64,000 nt of DNA from CAVYUC01 sp963783085 (GTDB lineage: Bacteria; Bacteroidota; Bacteroidia; Bacteroidales; Prolixibacteraceae). Made by a program: the position numbers and the translations under genes. Below are positions 1 through 8,497 of the stretch, piece by piece. Numbering within the stretch: the first letter of the stretch is position 1; every line of letters starts with the position of its first letter. The notes beneath the pieces are model-generated. The model ran no database searches. It was not told the origin of the DNA and saw nothing but the letters and a program-made list of their open reading frames with translations. The DNA is taken from the NCBI GenBank assembly GCA_963783085.1, contig CAWAMJ010000014.1, positions 104,190-168,189 on the forward strand. Direction: 5' to 3'.

Positions 1-1289
1 CCTTTTGCGATTACTTTTCCCTTGTTTAGCATCGACGGCGGGTCGGCAACAAGTTCTTTTTCAATTTTTTCCCGGATTAAATCGCATGGGTTTAATTGTT
101 CGGCAAAACGTTTCAGCGTATTGTTTTCAGTGTCCGAGCAGGCATGTTTCAATGGTAAAACTGCATTCAATGCATTTTTCACCTGCACCATTTCGCGCGG
201 ATTAATGCGACCGACAGCCACTTTGGATATTAGCCGCTCCAAATCGCCTACCTGCCGAAGATGTTCTTCGAGATTTTCCTTCAACTCCGGATGTTTCAGG
301 AAATATTCCACCACTTCCAACCGCTCGTTAATTGGGTCTATTTCTTTTAGCGGAAGCGCCATCCAGCGTTTCAGCATCCGCGAACCCATCGGCGAAATAG
401 TTTTATCAACCACATCAATCAGCGACTTCCCTCCTTCGTGCAACGGCGAAAAAAGTTCGAGATTGCGAATGGTAAAGCGGTCGAGCCAAACGAAATGTTC
501 TTCTTCAATCCGGCTTAATCCGGTAATATGTTTTAGCTGATTATGCTGCGTAATATCGAGGTAATGCAGGATTGCCCCGGATGCGATTACGGCCAGCGCC
601 AGGTTCTGAATCCCATATCCTTTCAGTGAAGTCGTTTCAAAATGCCGAATCAGGCGATCGGTAGCTGCATCGCTTGTATAAACCCAGTCGTCGAGTTTGT
701 AGGTATAATAACCGCTGCCGAAAATATCTTCAAATTCTTTGCCGCGGCCGCGCTGATAAAGCAATTCCTTTGGTTTAAATGAATCGAGCAGTTTTTCCAC
801 ATATTCATAAGTTCCTTCGGCAGCCAGGAATTCACCGGTTGAGATATCGAGAAAAGCCACGCCGGCCATTTTTTTGTCGAAATGAACCGAAGCCAAAAAA
901 TTATTCTCGCGGTTTTCCAGGATATTTTCGTTGATGGAAACACCGGGCGTTACCAACTCGGTAATGCCACGCTTAACGATTTTTTTTGTCAGTTTCGGGT
1001 CTTCCAGTTGTTCGCAAATGGCCACTCGCTGTCCTGCCCTCACCAGCTTTGGCAAATAGGTTTCAACAGCATGATGCGGGAAACCTGCCAACTCCACATA
1101 ACTTGCCGCACCGTTTGCACGCCGGGTTAATGTTATTCCCAGAATTTCGGAAGCTTTGATGGCATCTTCGCCAAACGTTTCATAAAAGTCGCCCACCCTG
1201 AACAGCAAAATGGCATCGGGGTGTTTTGCTTTGATGTTGTAATATTGTTTCATCAAAGGCGTTTCAACATATTTTTTTGAATTTGCCAT
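1..1289 (-). CDS. mutS: DNA mismatch repair protein MutS, N-terminal part (runs off window)
   Basis: MutS recognises base mismatches and small loops and recruits MutL. About 429 residues are visible, translated from the minus strand: MANSKKYVETPLMKQYY at the start, then the mismatch-reading motif GDFYE with the Phe-x-Glu pair at residues 35-37, the connector domain, and the beginning of the lever/core domain. The Walker ATPase domain lies outside the window, so completeness cannot be judged. The start is the ATG at 1289-1287, which gives the usual MutS N-terminus. It is divergent from the RicT-like gene with about 290 bp between them. No stop codon interrupts the visible frame. Identification is firm from the N-terminal domain. 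Confidence 0.95.
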   Translation of the reverse strand, partial: MANSKKYVETPLMKQYYNIKAKHPDAILLFRVGDFYETFGEDAIKASEILGITLTRRANGAASYVELAGFPHHAVETYLPKLVRAGQRVAICEQLEDPKLTKKIVKRGITELVTPGVSINENILENRENNFLASVHFDKKMAGVAFLDISTGEFLAAEGTYEYVEKLLDSFKPKELLYQRGRGKEFEDIFGSGYYTYKLDDWVYTSDAATDRLIRHFETTSLKGYGIQNLALAVIASGAILHYLDITQHNQLKHITGLSRIEEEHFVWLDRFTIRNLELFSPLHEGGKSLIDVVDKTISPMGSRMLKRWMALPLKEIDPINERLEVVEYFLKHPELKENLEEHLRQVGDLERLISKVAVGRINPREMVQVKNALNAVLPLKHACSDTENNTLKRFAEQLNPCDLIREKIEKELVADPPSMLNKGKVIAK

Positions 1290-1582
1290 ATTGCCACAAA
1301 GATAGCGGTTGGTGTTTGAAGGTAAAAAATATTCTGAAAAGGTTCCGGTAAAAACTTATCAACAACAAAAATAGGTAAGAGTTTGATCATCAAGCCCAGC
1401 AAAATCTCAACTCCGTCATTGAATCTGAAACCCCCAAATAGCGCGAATATCAATGCAGCAAGTGGATTTTGCCACATCACCAATCATCAATAAGTTTTAT
1501 TTAGACAGCAATAATTTACGATATTTAAATCTTTTTTTGATCTTTGTCATTAATTAAACAAGAAAGAATAGAGGGGAAAGAA

Positions 1583-2686
1583 ATGAGTTGTACAGGATGT
1601 TCATTCAATAGTTCAATAACAGATAATACGGCAGACGTTTACAATTGGCTAAACGATTTGCCGGACACTTCAGAACAATCAGATATTGTAGAAGTTAGAT
1701 TTAAATCGACCAGACGGGAGTTTTACAGAAACACAGAACGTTTGCCACTTAAACGTGGCGATTGGATTGTTGTTTCCACTTCGCCCGGGCACGATACCGG
1801 CGAAATTACCTTAACCGGCTATCTTGCAGAAAAGCAGTTTGACCGAAAAATAAAAAATCCGAAACGGTTTACCTTTAACTCCATTTTCAGGAAAGCAAAC
1901 GATAACGACCTGATGAACCTGCAGGAAGCCAGGAGCAGGGAAAAACCAACGATGATTCGGGCGCGGCAAATAGCCAATGAATTGGGCCTGAGCATGAAAG
2001 TCGGAGATGTGGAATTTCGGGCCGACGGTAAAAAAGCCATCTTTTACTACATCGCCGACGGACGTGTCGATTTCAGGGAACTGATAAAAAGGTACGGACG
2101 AGAATTTCAGATCCGGGTGGAGATGAAACAAATTGGCGCGCGGCAGGAAGCTGGCCTTGTGGGGGGAATCGGTTCGTGCGGACGCGAACTTTGTTGTTCG
2201 AGCTGGCGCACCGACTTTTCGAGTATTACCTCGGAAGCGGCAGTAAAACAGGGGCTTTCACCTTCGGCACAAAAAATGGCCGGCGCCTGTGGCAAACTGA
2301 AATGTTGCCTGCTCTACGAACTTGATGCATACATTGAAGCTGAAAGGGAATTTCCGAAGGAATTACTCGATTTGGAAACGTCGAAAGGCATTGCAAAACC
2401 GATTAAAACAGATTATCTGAAAAAAGAAATCTGGTACAGTTTGGAAAGCAATGTTCCGGGTGCGTCGTTTAACCTGAAGCTGGACGAGGTCCGCGATATT
2501 ATTCAGAAAAACAAACGCGGCATAAAACCCGATGTGCAGATTGCCGAATCACCGGCAAACAATGAAGATCGCCTGGAAGTGAGCCTGAACGAGCGAATCG
2601 ATCGCTTCGACAGTAAAAAGAAACCACGGCATTCAAAACACCGCAGAAATAAAAAAAGAAAGATTGTAAAGCATTCAAAACAATAA
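1583..2686 (+). CDS. PSP1/RicT (YaaT)-like regulatory iron-sulfur protein
   Basis: Member of the PSP1 C-terminal domain family; in Bacillus the homologue RicT (YaaT) forms a complex with RicA and RicF that binds Fe-S clusters and affects RNA maturation. Visible: an N-terminal MSCTGC cysteine pair, a PSP1 core (about residues 45-270) with the conserved cysteine patch GSCGRELCCSSW and GACGKLKCCLLYE, and a lysine/arginine-rich tail rich in HSKHRRNKKRK. I chose the internal ATG at 1583, 13 codons after an upstream in-frame start, because the AGAGGGGAAAG purine run precedes it and Bacteroidota homologues begin near the CTGC motif. It stands alone here and is closed by a strong terminator. The family call is solid; the molecular role in Bacteroidota is inferred. 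Confidence 0.85.
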   Translation: MSCTGCSFNSSITDNTADVYNWLNDLPDTSEQSDIVEVRFKSTRREFYRNTERLPLKRGDWIVVSTSPGHDTGEITLTGYLAEKQFDRKIKNPKRFTFNSIFRKANDNDLMNLQEARSREKPTMIRARQIANELGLSMKVGDVEFRADGKKAIFYYIADGRVDFRELIKRYGREFQIRVEMKQIGARQEAGLVGGIGSCGRELCCSSWRTDFSSITSEAAVKQGLSPSAQKMAGACGKLKCCLLYELDAYIEAEREFPKELLDLETSKGIAKPIKTDYLKKEIWYSLESNVPGASFNLKLDEVRDIIQKNKRGIKPDVQIAESPANNEDRLEVSLNERIDRFDSKKKPRHSKHRRNKKRKIVKHSKQ

Positions 2687-2691
2687 AAATA

Positions 2692-2727
2692 AAAAAGGGA
2701 AATGTTCGGAACATTTCCTTTTTTTTT
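2692..2727 (+). terminator. Rho-independent terminator after the RicT-like gene
   Basis: The arms GGAAATGT (2698-2705) and ACATTTCC (2711-2718) enclose a short loop, and at least eight T follow. The hairpin starts 6-12 bp after the stop codon, so it should end the upstream transcript. Confidence 0.85.
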
Positions 2728-3178
2728 GGAAAATTCTCATTTTTGGCTTTGTTGTTATTTCGTCTCCTAAAACCAAATTATTCCTTTTTATTGCTTTAAA
2801 TTAACGCAACGAAATAAGCTAATAACTGGAAATTATCTAACGTTGAAGCAAGTATTATTCATAAATTATTTGCCAGTTCCGGGTTATCTTTTAGCTCTAA
2901 ATAAAAGTTGCGGCTTTTCATTTTTTTATGAATCGCTCAAGTTGTATAGCTTGTGAACGCGTTTCACATTCTAAACAGCAAACCAATAACAACACAGTTG
3001 TAGTTGAAAAGAGGTACATCCCGGGTTTTACAAATTCACGTTTTTGGGGTTCTGGATCATATTGCCCGGTGTGCTTTTCGCACTGGTTTGGATAATTAAA
3101 AATTAACGCCGTTTGGCTGGTAAATTAGCTGGAGCAACAAAATAAATTCCGGTGTAGCCGGAAAAAAATAATAATATC
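2728..3178. other. Long intergenic stretch holding only one small ORF
   Basis: AT-rich DNA between the RicT terminator and the small anchored protein. The only coding signal I can support is the 55-codon ORF listed separately (2928-3095). A short palindrome, TTCCGG-TGTAG-CCGGAA (3147-3163), sits just before the next gene and could be a leader structure; it is followed by A residues, so it is not a plus-strand terminator. Confidence 0.5.
2928..3095 (+). CDS. Possible 55-residue protein with two CxxC knuckles
   Basis: An ATG-initiated ORF of 55 codons. The product begins MNRSSCIACERVSHS and ends SYCPVCFSHWFG, giving a CIAC pair (Cys6, Cys9) and a CPVC pair (Cys46, Cys49) separated by 36 residues. 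Two CxxC pairs are the usual layout of a small zinc ribbon, which is improbable by chance in so short a reading frame. No start signal or homology can be shown by eye, and the surrounding DNA looks like an accessory patch. It could equally be a relic of a longer zinc-ribbon protein. No function is proposed beyond possible metal binding. Confidence 0.35.
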   Translation: MNRSSCIACERVSHSKQQTNNNTVVVEKRYIPGFTNSRFWGSGSYCPVCFSHWFG

Positions 3179-3499
3179 ATGGAAAGATTAATTAAAGGAA
3201 CACCCTTCATTGAAGGCGGAACCGTCTCAAAAAAACCGCGTATTGATACACACGTTTCGCCCTTTTATTTTGCTCAGGTAGCTGGGGCGTTACCTGGGTT
3301 AGCTCAGGGGCTTGTTGGGCCACTAAAAAATTTAGGCGTTGGCGCAAAAGCCGAAGCAAAAGCCTACGAAATTGAATCACGTGGAAAGGTGCAGCTTATG
3401 GCAGCACAGGTCGGGTTAAATAAAACATGGCTGACCGTGGGAATTGCCGGGGTTGTTATTATAATTGTGGCTGTAATAGTATTTGGAAAAAAGAAATAA
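3179..3499 (+). CDS. Small hypothetical protein with C-terminal membrane anchor
   Basis: A 106-residue protein that I do not recognise. The first 60 residues are soluble and glycine/proline-rich (an AGALPGLAQGLVGPLKNLG segment). Next comes an alanine/lysine-rich helix, then a single strongly hydrophobic segment at about residues 82-101 (TVGIAGVVIIIVAVIVFG), ending in KKK. This is a tail-anchored topology with the N-terminus probably cytoplasmic. It lies in the accessory patch between the RicT terminator and a toxin-antitoxin pair, so it may have arrived with mobile DNA. A phage or conjugation link is conceivable but unsupported. Confidence 0.6.
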   Translation: MERLIKGTPFIEGGTVSKKPRIDTHVSPFYFAQVAGALPGLAQGLVGPLKNLGVGAKAEAKAYEIESRGKVQLMAAQVGLNKTWLTVGIAGVVIIIVAVIVFGKKK

Positions 3500-3557
3500 G
3501 TCCAGGTACTTCGGGACAAATTTTTTTTATACTATTTTTGCTAAAAATGTTCAGATT

Positions 3558-3758
3558 ATGACAACAGTAATAATTAACGAAAAAACAGCGAAAGGGAGAA
3601 AGTTACTGGAATTCTTAAAAAGTTTTTCGGGCGAAAAATTTATTACAATCAATAACGAACCCAACGAAACTACAAAAGAGGCAATTAAAGCAGCAAAGCA
3701 GGGTAAGGTAACGAAAGCAAAAAACGTTGATGATTTAATGGATAAACTGAACTCGTGA
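3558..3758 (+). CDS. Antitoxin of a YafQ-type toxin-antitoxin pair
   Basis: A 66-residue, lysine-rich acidic protein (MTTVIINEKTAKGRKLLEFL...) of the size and position of a RelB/DinJ-like antitoxin: it should bind and neutralise the following toxin and repress the shared promoter. The start is the ATG at 3558; an upstream in-frame start exists but would read through promoter-like DNA. Its stop codon overlaps the GTG start of the toxin by 4 bp, indicating translational coupling. It has no obvious ribbon-helix-helix signature, so the DNA-binding fold is uncertain; the assignment rests mainly on the toxin next door. Confidence 0.75.
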   Translation: MTTVIINEKTAKGRKLLEFLKSFSGEKFITINNEPNETTKEAIKAAKQGKVTKAKNVDDLMDKLNS

Positions 3759-4030
3759 ATTACACCCTTTCGTTTACAACGCAATTTAAACGCGATTTTA
3801 AAACCTGTAAAAAACGCCGCTACCCCATAACCGAAATTCAAAAGGTTTTCATTTTGCTCGAAAACGGCCCAAAATTACCAGATAAATACAAACAACATAA
3901 ATTATCTGGCAATTATTCGGGTTGCTGGGAATGCCACATAAAACCCGACTGGCTGTTAATTTGGGAAAAAGATTCCGCCGCCAAACAAATCAAACTTATC
4001 CGTACAGGCAGCCATGCCGATTTATTCTGA
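3755..4030 (+). CDS. YafQ-family mRNA interferase toxin (RelE superfamily)
   Basis: A 91-residue toxin that should cut mRNA in the ribosomal A site. All residues used by E. coli YafQ have equivalents: His48 (QHKLSG), His61 (CHIKPDW), Asp65, Trp66, and the C-terminal GSHADLF with His87 and Phe91. The frame starts at GTG, overlapping the antitoxin stop (GTGA, 3755-3758). The length is standard for the family and nothing is truncated, so the toxin is probably functional. Its 3' end overlaps the tail of an antisense integrase relic by 9 bp. The pair lies in the tRNA-Phe-linked accessory patch, as addiction modules often do. Confidence 0.9.
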   Translation: MNYTLSFTTQFKRDFKTCKKRRYPITEIQKVFILLENGPKLPDKYKQHKLSGNYSGCWECHIKPDWLLIWEKDSAAKQIKLIRTGSHADLF

Positions 4031-4192
4031 TAACAATAGCTCAAAATTCCCCATTTGCTCAGTTATTTTTTTTGTAGAAATATGCACGTGCTCCATTGTT
4101 TCATTAACATTAGAGTGGCCTAAAATCTGGATCACGTTAAAAAGTTGTGGAGAAATAAAATTGATTACCAGGTGAGAAGATTTGAAGAACAT
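4022..4192 (-). pseudogene. Relic of a tyrosine recombinase (integrase) C-terminus
   Basis: A 56-codon minus-strand frame reads ...FNVIQILGHSNVNETMEHVHIST..., which is the end of a phage-type integrase: the LGHS box and the following strand that normally carries the catalytic tyrosine. Here the position expected to be Tyr is His, and the RHTFAT-type active-site segment upstream is missing or scrambled. Everything N-terminal is gone. It is therefore a dead remnant of an integrating element. It lies about 500 bp from the 3' end of the tRNA-Phe gene, a classic integration site. Recognition rests on one motif, hence moderate confidence. Confidence 0.6.
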
Positions 4193-4284
4193 CGATTAAC
4201 GATTTTAGATTGCAGAAGTCAACTCTCTAAAATATCAAAATTGTTCTAAAATTTAAGTTTCCAAAATCATAACCTAATGTTTAG

Positions 4285-4375
4285 TTAACGCTGACATGTC
4301 TCACGACGATGTCAGTTCCCGAAAAAACCAACAAAGCATAAACTTGTCAGCGTCCGCAGGACCTGACAGCGTTAA
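4285..4375. repeat. Inverted-repeat/stem-loop in the tRNA-Phe-linked patch
   Basis: Two nested signals. A bulged hairpin pairs TGTCAG-c-GTCC (4345-4355) with GGAC-CTGACA (4359-4368). Outside it, TTAACGCTGACAT (4285-4297) is nearly complementary to CTGACAGCGTTAA (4363-4375). No T-run follows, so it is more likely a palindromic repeat or the scar of a mobile element than a terminator. Confidence 0.4.
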
Positions 4376-4506
4376 AGTGGTTATTTTCCGCTCTCACTAA
4401 TGTTATATTTCGATTCCCGGCCTGGTTAAAAAAGGCCACTCCCGAACGCACCGCCTGATAAGGTAAAACAAAATACAGAATTCCTACTACAAAAACAGTT
4501 TTCGCT

Positions 4507-4635
4507 CCACAAGAATATCAGTTGATCCACCAAAACCTTAATTTGATTAAAGATACCAAAGGCAGGGGAGGCCATGAAAAATGGTCAAGGCTGGATTTGG
4601 ACAGACCGATAACATTACAAACCCATGGTGACTAA
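4507..4635 (+). pseudogene. Probable HicA-type toxin relic
   Basis: A startless open stretch encodes ...IKDTKGRGGHEKWSR followed by RPITLQTHGD and a stop. It resembles the GSHEKW...RPVTLQTH core of some HicA mRNA interferases, including the catalytic-type His in the GGHEKW segment. The N-terminus has no start codon and the C-terminal PVPEF-type helix is missing, so it is a truncated remnant. No HicB partner is seen. It adds to the evidence that 2.9-4.7 kb is the residue of an integrated island. The match is from memory of the family, so confidence is moderate. Confidence 0.45.
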
Positions 4636-4692
4636 AAACAGAAGCGAATATCCATAAGATACTCGCTTTCAATTTGTTTCTTCTCATTTCTG

Positions 4693-4765
<73 letters not shown>

Positions 4766-4916
4766 TTTTTTTGGTGTGACAAAAGTAAACAATTTTTCAA
4801 AATCACAAAGATTTTTTTTCTCAAATCGCCTCGTGTACAACATTAGTAAAACGCTGCTCTTTGTTTGAGTTGGTACATTCTTTTTTTTACTTTTGCAGGC
4901 TCATTATTTTTCATCA

Positions 4917-6146
4917 ATGACAGACACTGATTTTCTGACACATACATTCACAAACGGCATCCGTTTGATTCACAAACCCGCGGATTCGCCCGTTGGACAC
5001 CTAGGAATTTTAATAAACGCCGGATCGCGCGACGAAGACGAGCATGAACATGGTCTTGCTCATTTCATCGAACATTCTGTTTTTAAAGGAACGAAAAAGC
5101 GCAGGGCTTTTCACATTTTAAGCCGGATTGAAGATGTTGGCGGCGAACTGAATGCCTACACTACAAAGGAAGAAACAGCGCTTTATTCCACTTTTCTAGC
5201 TGAATTTTACGACCGGACTGCCGAGCTTCTGAGCGACATTTTATTTAACAGCGTTTATCCTGAAAAGGAACTCCAAAGGGAAAAAGAAGTGATCGTCGAA
5301 GAAATTAATTCCTACAAAGATTCACCTTCAGATTTAATTTTCGATGAGTTTGAAGAATTGGTTTTCGATGGCCATCCCATTGCGCGAAATATTTTAGGCA
5401 CGCGAAAAAACCTGAAGAGCTTTAACCGCGACTCGATTTTCACCTTTATCAAAAATAATTATCATACCGATCAAATGGTAATTGGTTCCGTTGGAAAAAT
5501 AGGTTTTCCGGAACTGATAAAAATGTTGGAAAAATACTTTGGTTCTGCGGAACAGAACCTGAGATCGAACGACCGGCAGCGCTTTATTCACTATGTTCCG
5601 CAAAGCCGGATTCTGAACAAAGACACTTTTCAGTCGCACTGTGTTTTGGGAAATACCGCGTTTGATGTTTTGCATTCCAAGCGGATTACCATGGTTTTGC
5701 TAAATAACATCATTGGCGGGCAGGCGATGAATTCGAGGCTGAACATGGCGTTGCGTGAACGAAAGGGAATGGCATACAACATCGAATCGGGTTATTCGGC
5801 CTATTCTGATACGGGTTTGTTCAACGTGTATTTTGGTACCGACCGCGAAAACCTGGAGAAAGCAACCGATTTGGTTTGGAAGGAATTTAAACTGCTGCGC
5901 GATAAAAAACTCGGTGCCGTTCAGTTGCGAAAAGCGCAAAAACAGCTTATCGGACAAATTGCTATTTCCACTGAAAACCGCGAAGATTTGATGCTGACAA
6001 TCGCTAAAAGTTATTTGTTGTTCAACAAAGTTGATCCGATGCGGGTTATTTTTAACAAAATAGAAGCAATTACAGCCGATGATCTTCTTGAGGTTGCAAA
6101 TGAAATTTTGCAGGAAGACCAAATGAGCCGGCTGATTTACCAGTAA
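4917..6146 (+). CDS. M16-family zinc metallopeptidase (processing peptidase-like)
   Basis: A 409-residue single-unit M16 (pitrilysin/insulinase) peptidase. The inverted zinc motif HFIEH is at residues 49-53, and the downstream third ligand is expected in the EEINSYKDSPSDLIFDEFEEL helix; both are intact, so it should be catalytic. No signal peptide is visible, which suggests a cytoplasmic enzyme, as for many bacterial YmxG-like members. I use the ATG at 4917 rather than the in-frame TTG at 4893. The methyltransferase gene starts 2 bp after its stop, so the two form an operon. The peptide substrate is unknown. Confidence 0.88.
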   Translation: MTDTDFLTHTFTNGIRLIHKPADSPVGHLGILINAGSRDEDEHEHGLAHFIEHSVFKGTKKRRAFHILSRIEDVGGELNAYTTKEETALYSTFLAEFYDRTAELLSDILFNSVYPEKELQREKEVIVEEINSYKDSPSDLIFDEFEELVFDGHPIARNILGTRKNLKSFNRDSIFTFIKNNYHTDQMVIGSVGKIGFPELIKMLEKYFGSAEQNLRSNDRQRFIHYVPQSRILNKDTFQSHCVLGNTAFDVLHSKRITMVLLNNIIGGQAMNSRLNMALRERKGMAYNIESGYSAYSDTGLFNVYFGTDRENLEKATDLVWKEFKLLRDKKLGAVQLRKAQKQLIGQIAISTENREDLMLTIAKSYLLFNKVDPMRVIFNKIEAITADDLLEVANEILQEDQMSRLIYQ

Positions 6147-6148
6147 AT

Positions 6149-6784
6149 ATGAAACACCGGCAAATTGAAAATTACATCCTGAACCATATTGACGATGAGG
6201 ATGATGTTTTAAAGGAACTCGACCGCGAAACCAATCTGAAAGTTTTGGGTGCGCGAATGCTCTCCGGACATTTGCAGGGACTTGTTTTATCGTTGTTATC
6301 GAAACTGGTTCAACCGAACAGAATATTGGAAGTTGGCACATTTACCGGGTATTCAGCGATTTGCCTGGCAAAAGGATTAAAAGAAAATGGAAAATTATTT
6401 ACCATTGACATCGACGATGAACTGAAAAGTTTCGCCGGCAGGTATTTTGAAAAGGCAGGAATTAACGAGAAAGTCGTTCAACTTACCGGAGCGGCATTAG
6501 ATATTATTCCCACCTTGGAAGAAACATTCGACCTGGTATTCCTGGATGCTGACAAACGCGAGTACATTGAATATTACAACCTGGTTTTCAACAAATTGCG
6601 TCGCGGTGGATTAATCATTGCCGATAATGTTTTGTGGAGTGGCAAAGTGCTCGAACAACCTGCCGCCGACGACGATCAGACACAGGGAATTATTGAATTC
6701 AACGAATTTATTAAGAATGACGACCGGGTTGAGAAAGTTATTCTTCCGTTACGCGATGGAATGACCGTTATCAGAAAAAAATAA
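6149..6784 (+). CDS. Class I SAM-dependent O-methyltransferase (COMT-like)
   Basis: A 211-residue enzyme of the catechol/caffeoyl-CoA O-methyltransferase-like family. The SAM-binding loop is ILEVGTFTGYSAICLA (about residues 59-74), the acidic SAM-ribose strand is LFTIDID, and the metal-binding signature DLVFLDADK and IADNVLW are in place. Bacterial members methylate catechol-like or tRNA substrates (TrmR-type), and the sequence does not decide between these. It is coupled to the M16 peptidase with a 2-bp gap, an arrangement that suggests shared transcription but not a shared pathway. Confidence 0.85.
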   Translation: MKHRQIENYILNHIDDEDDVLKELDRETNLKVLGARMLSGHLQGLVLSLLSKLVQPNRILEVGTFTGYSAICLAKGLKENGKLFTIDIDDELKSFAGRYFEKAGINEKVVQLTGAALDIIPTLEETFDLVFLDADKREYIEYYNLVFNKLRRGGLIIADNVLWSGKVLEQPAADDDQTQGIIEFNEFIKNDDRVEKVILPLRDGMTVIRKK

Positions 6785-6812
6785 GGGGTTGACCTTTTCT
6801 TTGGTTAACCCC
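6774..6812 (-). terminator. Terminator between convergent genes
   Basis: GGGGTTGACC (6785-6794) pairs with GGTTAACCCC (6803-6812) with one G-U wobble. Read on the minus strand, the hairpin is followed by TTATTTTTTT, so it mainly serves the oxidoreductase operon. It may also stop the plus-strand methyltransferase transcript. Confidence 0.75.
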
Positions 6813-6845
6813 CTGTGCAATTTTCGTAGAATCAGAAGTCAGGTT

Positions 6846-8267
6846 TTACTCTTCTTTTGCTTTTTTCAATGCTTGTGTTGTGGTGTAATATTTCACAATC
6901 ATATTGGGCACTTCCCACTCCGGCATTTGCCCCAAAACCAGATAACGCAGGTATTTTTCAGTTACCTGTCCAAAATGGGCCTCATGGCCGAGCTTGTATT
7001 TTTCAGGAATATCCACCATCCATGTTTTTTCATCCAGTTTTTTCAACTGAATGCCGGGATACATCACAGCCAAATCCTGATTGACGGCTTTATCGAGACC
7101 CGTAGAAAACGATTCCAGTCCTTCATCTGAATTTGCTTCAACATACAGCACTGGTTTATAATTTTGCTCTTCGCCCTGTTTGATAATCAGGTTACTGGTT
7201 GAACCACGCATAATTGAGTAGTGCGTATCGCCGGTGCCGTTTGTTTTCTCCGGCGCCTGAAAATGCCATTCAACAGAAACCTTGGCATGAATCCCTTTCA
7301 AGGTATAATTAATCTCGCCGTTGCTGTAAACCTTGAGTTTTCCATCTTCAACATCCTTGTTTAAATAATCAGGATACTCATCCAAACCGGTAACTTTTTG
7401 AAACATTTCGGGTGTTAAGTCGGTTGTCCAGCGCCTTGCCGAAATAATTTCGACATCTTCCTTTTTTAGGGGCACTTCAGGAAATGCTTCCCACTGGATT
7501 AAATCCACCAGGTGCGTTGTTACATCAACAATTCCTTCGCCCTGCTGGTCCACGTCGAAAAACCATGCCGGGCGTATCAGCGGATTACCTGACACATATT
7601 TGAAAAAGTGGTGGACGCTCTCTTTTGTGATTGCCGGTTCTTCAGCAGTGCCTTTTTGCAACGTTCCGAATACTTCGGGTATTTTCGATAATTCCCGCTG
7701 TATAATTGTAGTTACTTCATACCGTTCGGTCATGATGTCGTACAGCAAAACGTTGTTTTCTTTGGCATCCTGAAACGCCTGTTCAAGCTTTGGAAATTCT
7801 TCCGGGGTAATAACCATGGGCTTGTCGGCCAAAACATTAATACCCGCCTGGACGGTTTTAAGGATGTAATCAGTTTTTTTTGCGTTGTTGCCTGCTGTAA
7901 CCATAACGTTGCCGGGTTTTTCCTGCAGCATCTTTTCCAGGTAATCAGGGCCGGTATACACCACTTCTTCCCATGAAGTGGGATCTTCTTTCCTTGAGTT
8001 GTAGCCTTCAATTATTTTCAGGTGGCTTTGTACGTCGGGACCTTCGGGTGCATAAACGTGAACGACCGGGTCAACCTGTTCGTACATCGATTTCTGGACC
8101 AGCGCAGCATGGAAATGCCCCGGGTCGAGCGTCATTAGTTTCACTTCATTTTTTGCTCCTGTAAACATACTTTTTTGTTCTTCAGTTTCAGTTGATTTAT
8201 TGCCGCCACCGCCACATGCTGAAAGCAGCACCGCGATAGCCAGCAAAGGAATTGATAACTTCTTCAT
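6846..8267 (-). CDS. Lipoprotein Gfo/Idh/MocA-type oxidoreductase
   Basis: A 473-residue protein with a lipoprotein signal, MKKLSIPLLAIAVLLSAC (lipidated Cys18), then a GGGG linker, so it should be membrane-anchored outside the cytoplasm. The body follows the Gfo/Idh/MocA plan: a Rossmann-like N-terminal half with DPGHFHAALV in place of a clear GxGxxG, the ADKPMV segment (EKP-type motif, Asp for Glu), then the C-terminal sheet domain with TTHLVDLIQWE. The family oxidises or isomerises sugars with tightly bound NAD(P). It is the last gene of the minus-strand catabolic locus, behind its own promoter. The ATG at 8267 is chosen because the longer frame would precede the signal peptide. Confidence 0.8.
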   Translation of the reverse strand: MKKLSIPLLAIAVLLSACGGGGNKSTETEEQKSMFTGAKNEVKLMTLDPGHFHAALVQKSMYEQVDPVVHVYAPEGPDVQSHLKIIEGYNSRKEDPTSWEEVVYTGPDYLEKMLQEKPGNVMVTAGNNAKKTDYILKTVQAGINVLADKPMVITPEEFPKLEQAFQDAKENNVLLYDIMTERYEVTTIIQRELSKIPEVFGTLQKGTAEEPAITKESVHHFFKYVSGNPLIRPAWFFDVDQQGEGIVDVTTHLVDLIQWEAFPEVPLKKEDVEIISARRWTTDLTPEMFQKVTGLDEYPDYLNKDVEDGKLKVYSNGEINYTLKGIHAKVSVEWHFQAPEKTNGTGDTHYSIMRGSTSNLIIKQGEEQNYKPVLYVEANSDEGLESFSTGLDKAVNQDLAVMYPGIQLKKLDEKTWMVDIPEKYKLGHEAHFGQVTEKYLRYLVLGQMPEWEVPNMIVKYYTTTQALKKAKEE

Positions 8268-8302
8268 TATTGTTTGATTTAAATATTTTCGGTAAACGCA
8301 CA

Positions 8303-8332
8303 CAAATTTACATGTTTTAGAATGACTAACAA
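8303..8332 (-). promoter_or_regulatory. Bacteroidetes-type promoter of the lipoprotein oxidoreductase gene
   Basis: On the minus strand TAAATTTG (8310-8303) fits the -7 consensus TAnnTTTG exactly, and a TTG (8332-8330) lies 19 nt upstream, as expected for the -33 box. The start codon is about 36 nt downstream. The -33 box lies inside the conserved dyad block at 8319-8374. Confidence 0.65.
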
Positions 8333-8374
8333 TCATGCAGGGTTAAAACATCTGTTTTTGTAACAATTGATTTG
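8319..8374 (-). promoter_or_regulatory. Conserved dyad block, copy 1 (candidate operator)
   Basis: About 55 bp closely match 13839-13893 (roughly 80 percent by eye). On the minus strand both share AAAAACAG, TTTTAA-n-CCT and the dyad ATGATT-n3-AGTCAT. This copy overlaps the -33 box of the downstream gene, which suits a transcription factor site. See the finding on the paired blocks. Confidence 0.5.
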
Positions 8375-8381
8375 TTTTCAA

Positions 8382-8448
8382 AAAAAAGTCAGTGGTCATT
8401 CTGAGCTACTTAATCAAATTAATTCTCAGAACAAGCACTGACTTTTAT
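8382..8448 (-). terminator. Terminator after susD pair 1
   Basis: A two-step stem: AAAAGTCAGTG (8384-8394) with CACTGACTTTT (8436-8446), and inside it TTCTGAG (8399-8405) with CTCAGAA (8425-8431). A run of T flanks it on the minus strand. It lies 50 bp past the susD stop. Confidence 0.7.
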
Positions 8449-8497
8449 TCACTAACCAAAACTAACTATAACATTTCGCTACAAAGCTTCTTATATA

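Noticed and set aside
3147..3163. Plus-strand terminator TTCCGG-TGTAG-CCGGAA
   Set aside because: It is followed by A rather than T on the plus strand and precedes a gene, so it cannot end an upstream plus-strand transcript convincingly.
6789..7130. 113-codon plus-strand ORF
   Set aside because: It is antisense to the end of the lipoprotein oxidoreductase gene and begins inside the terminator hairpin.
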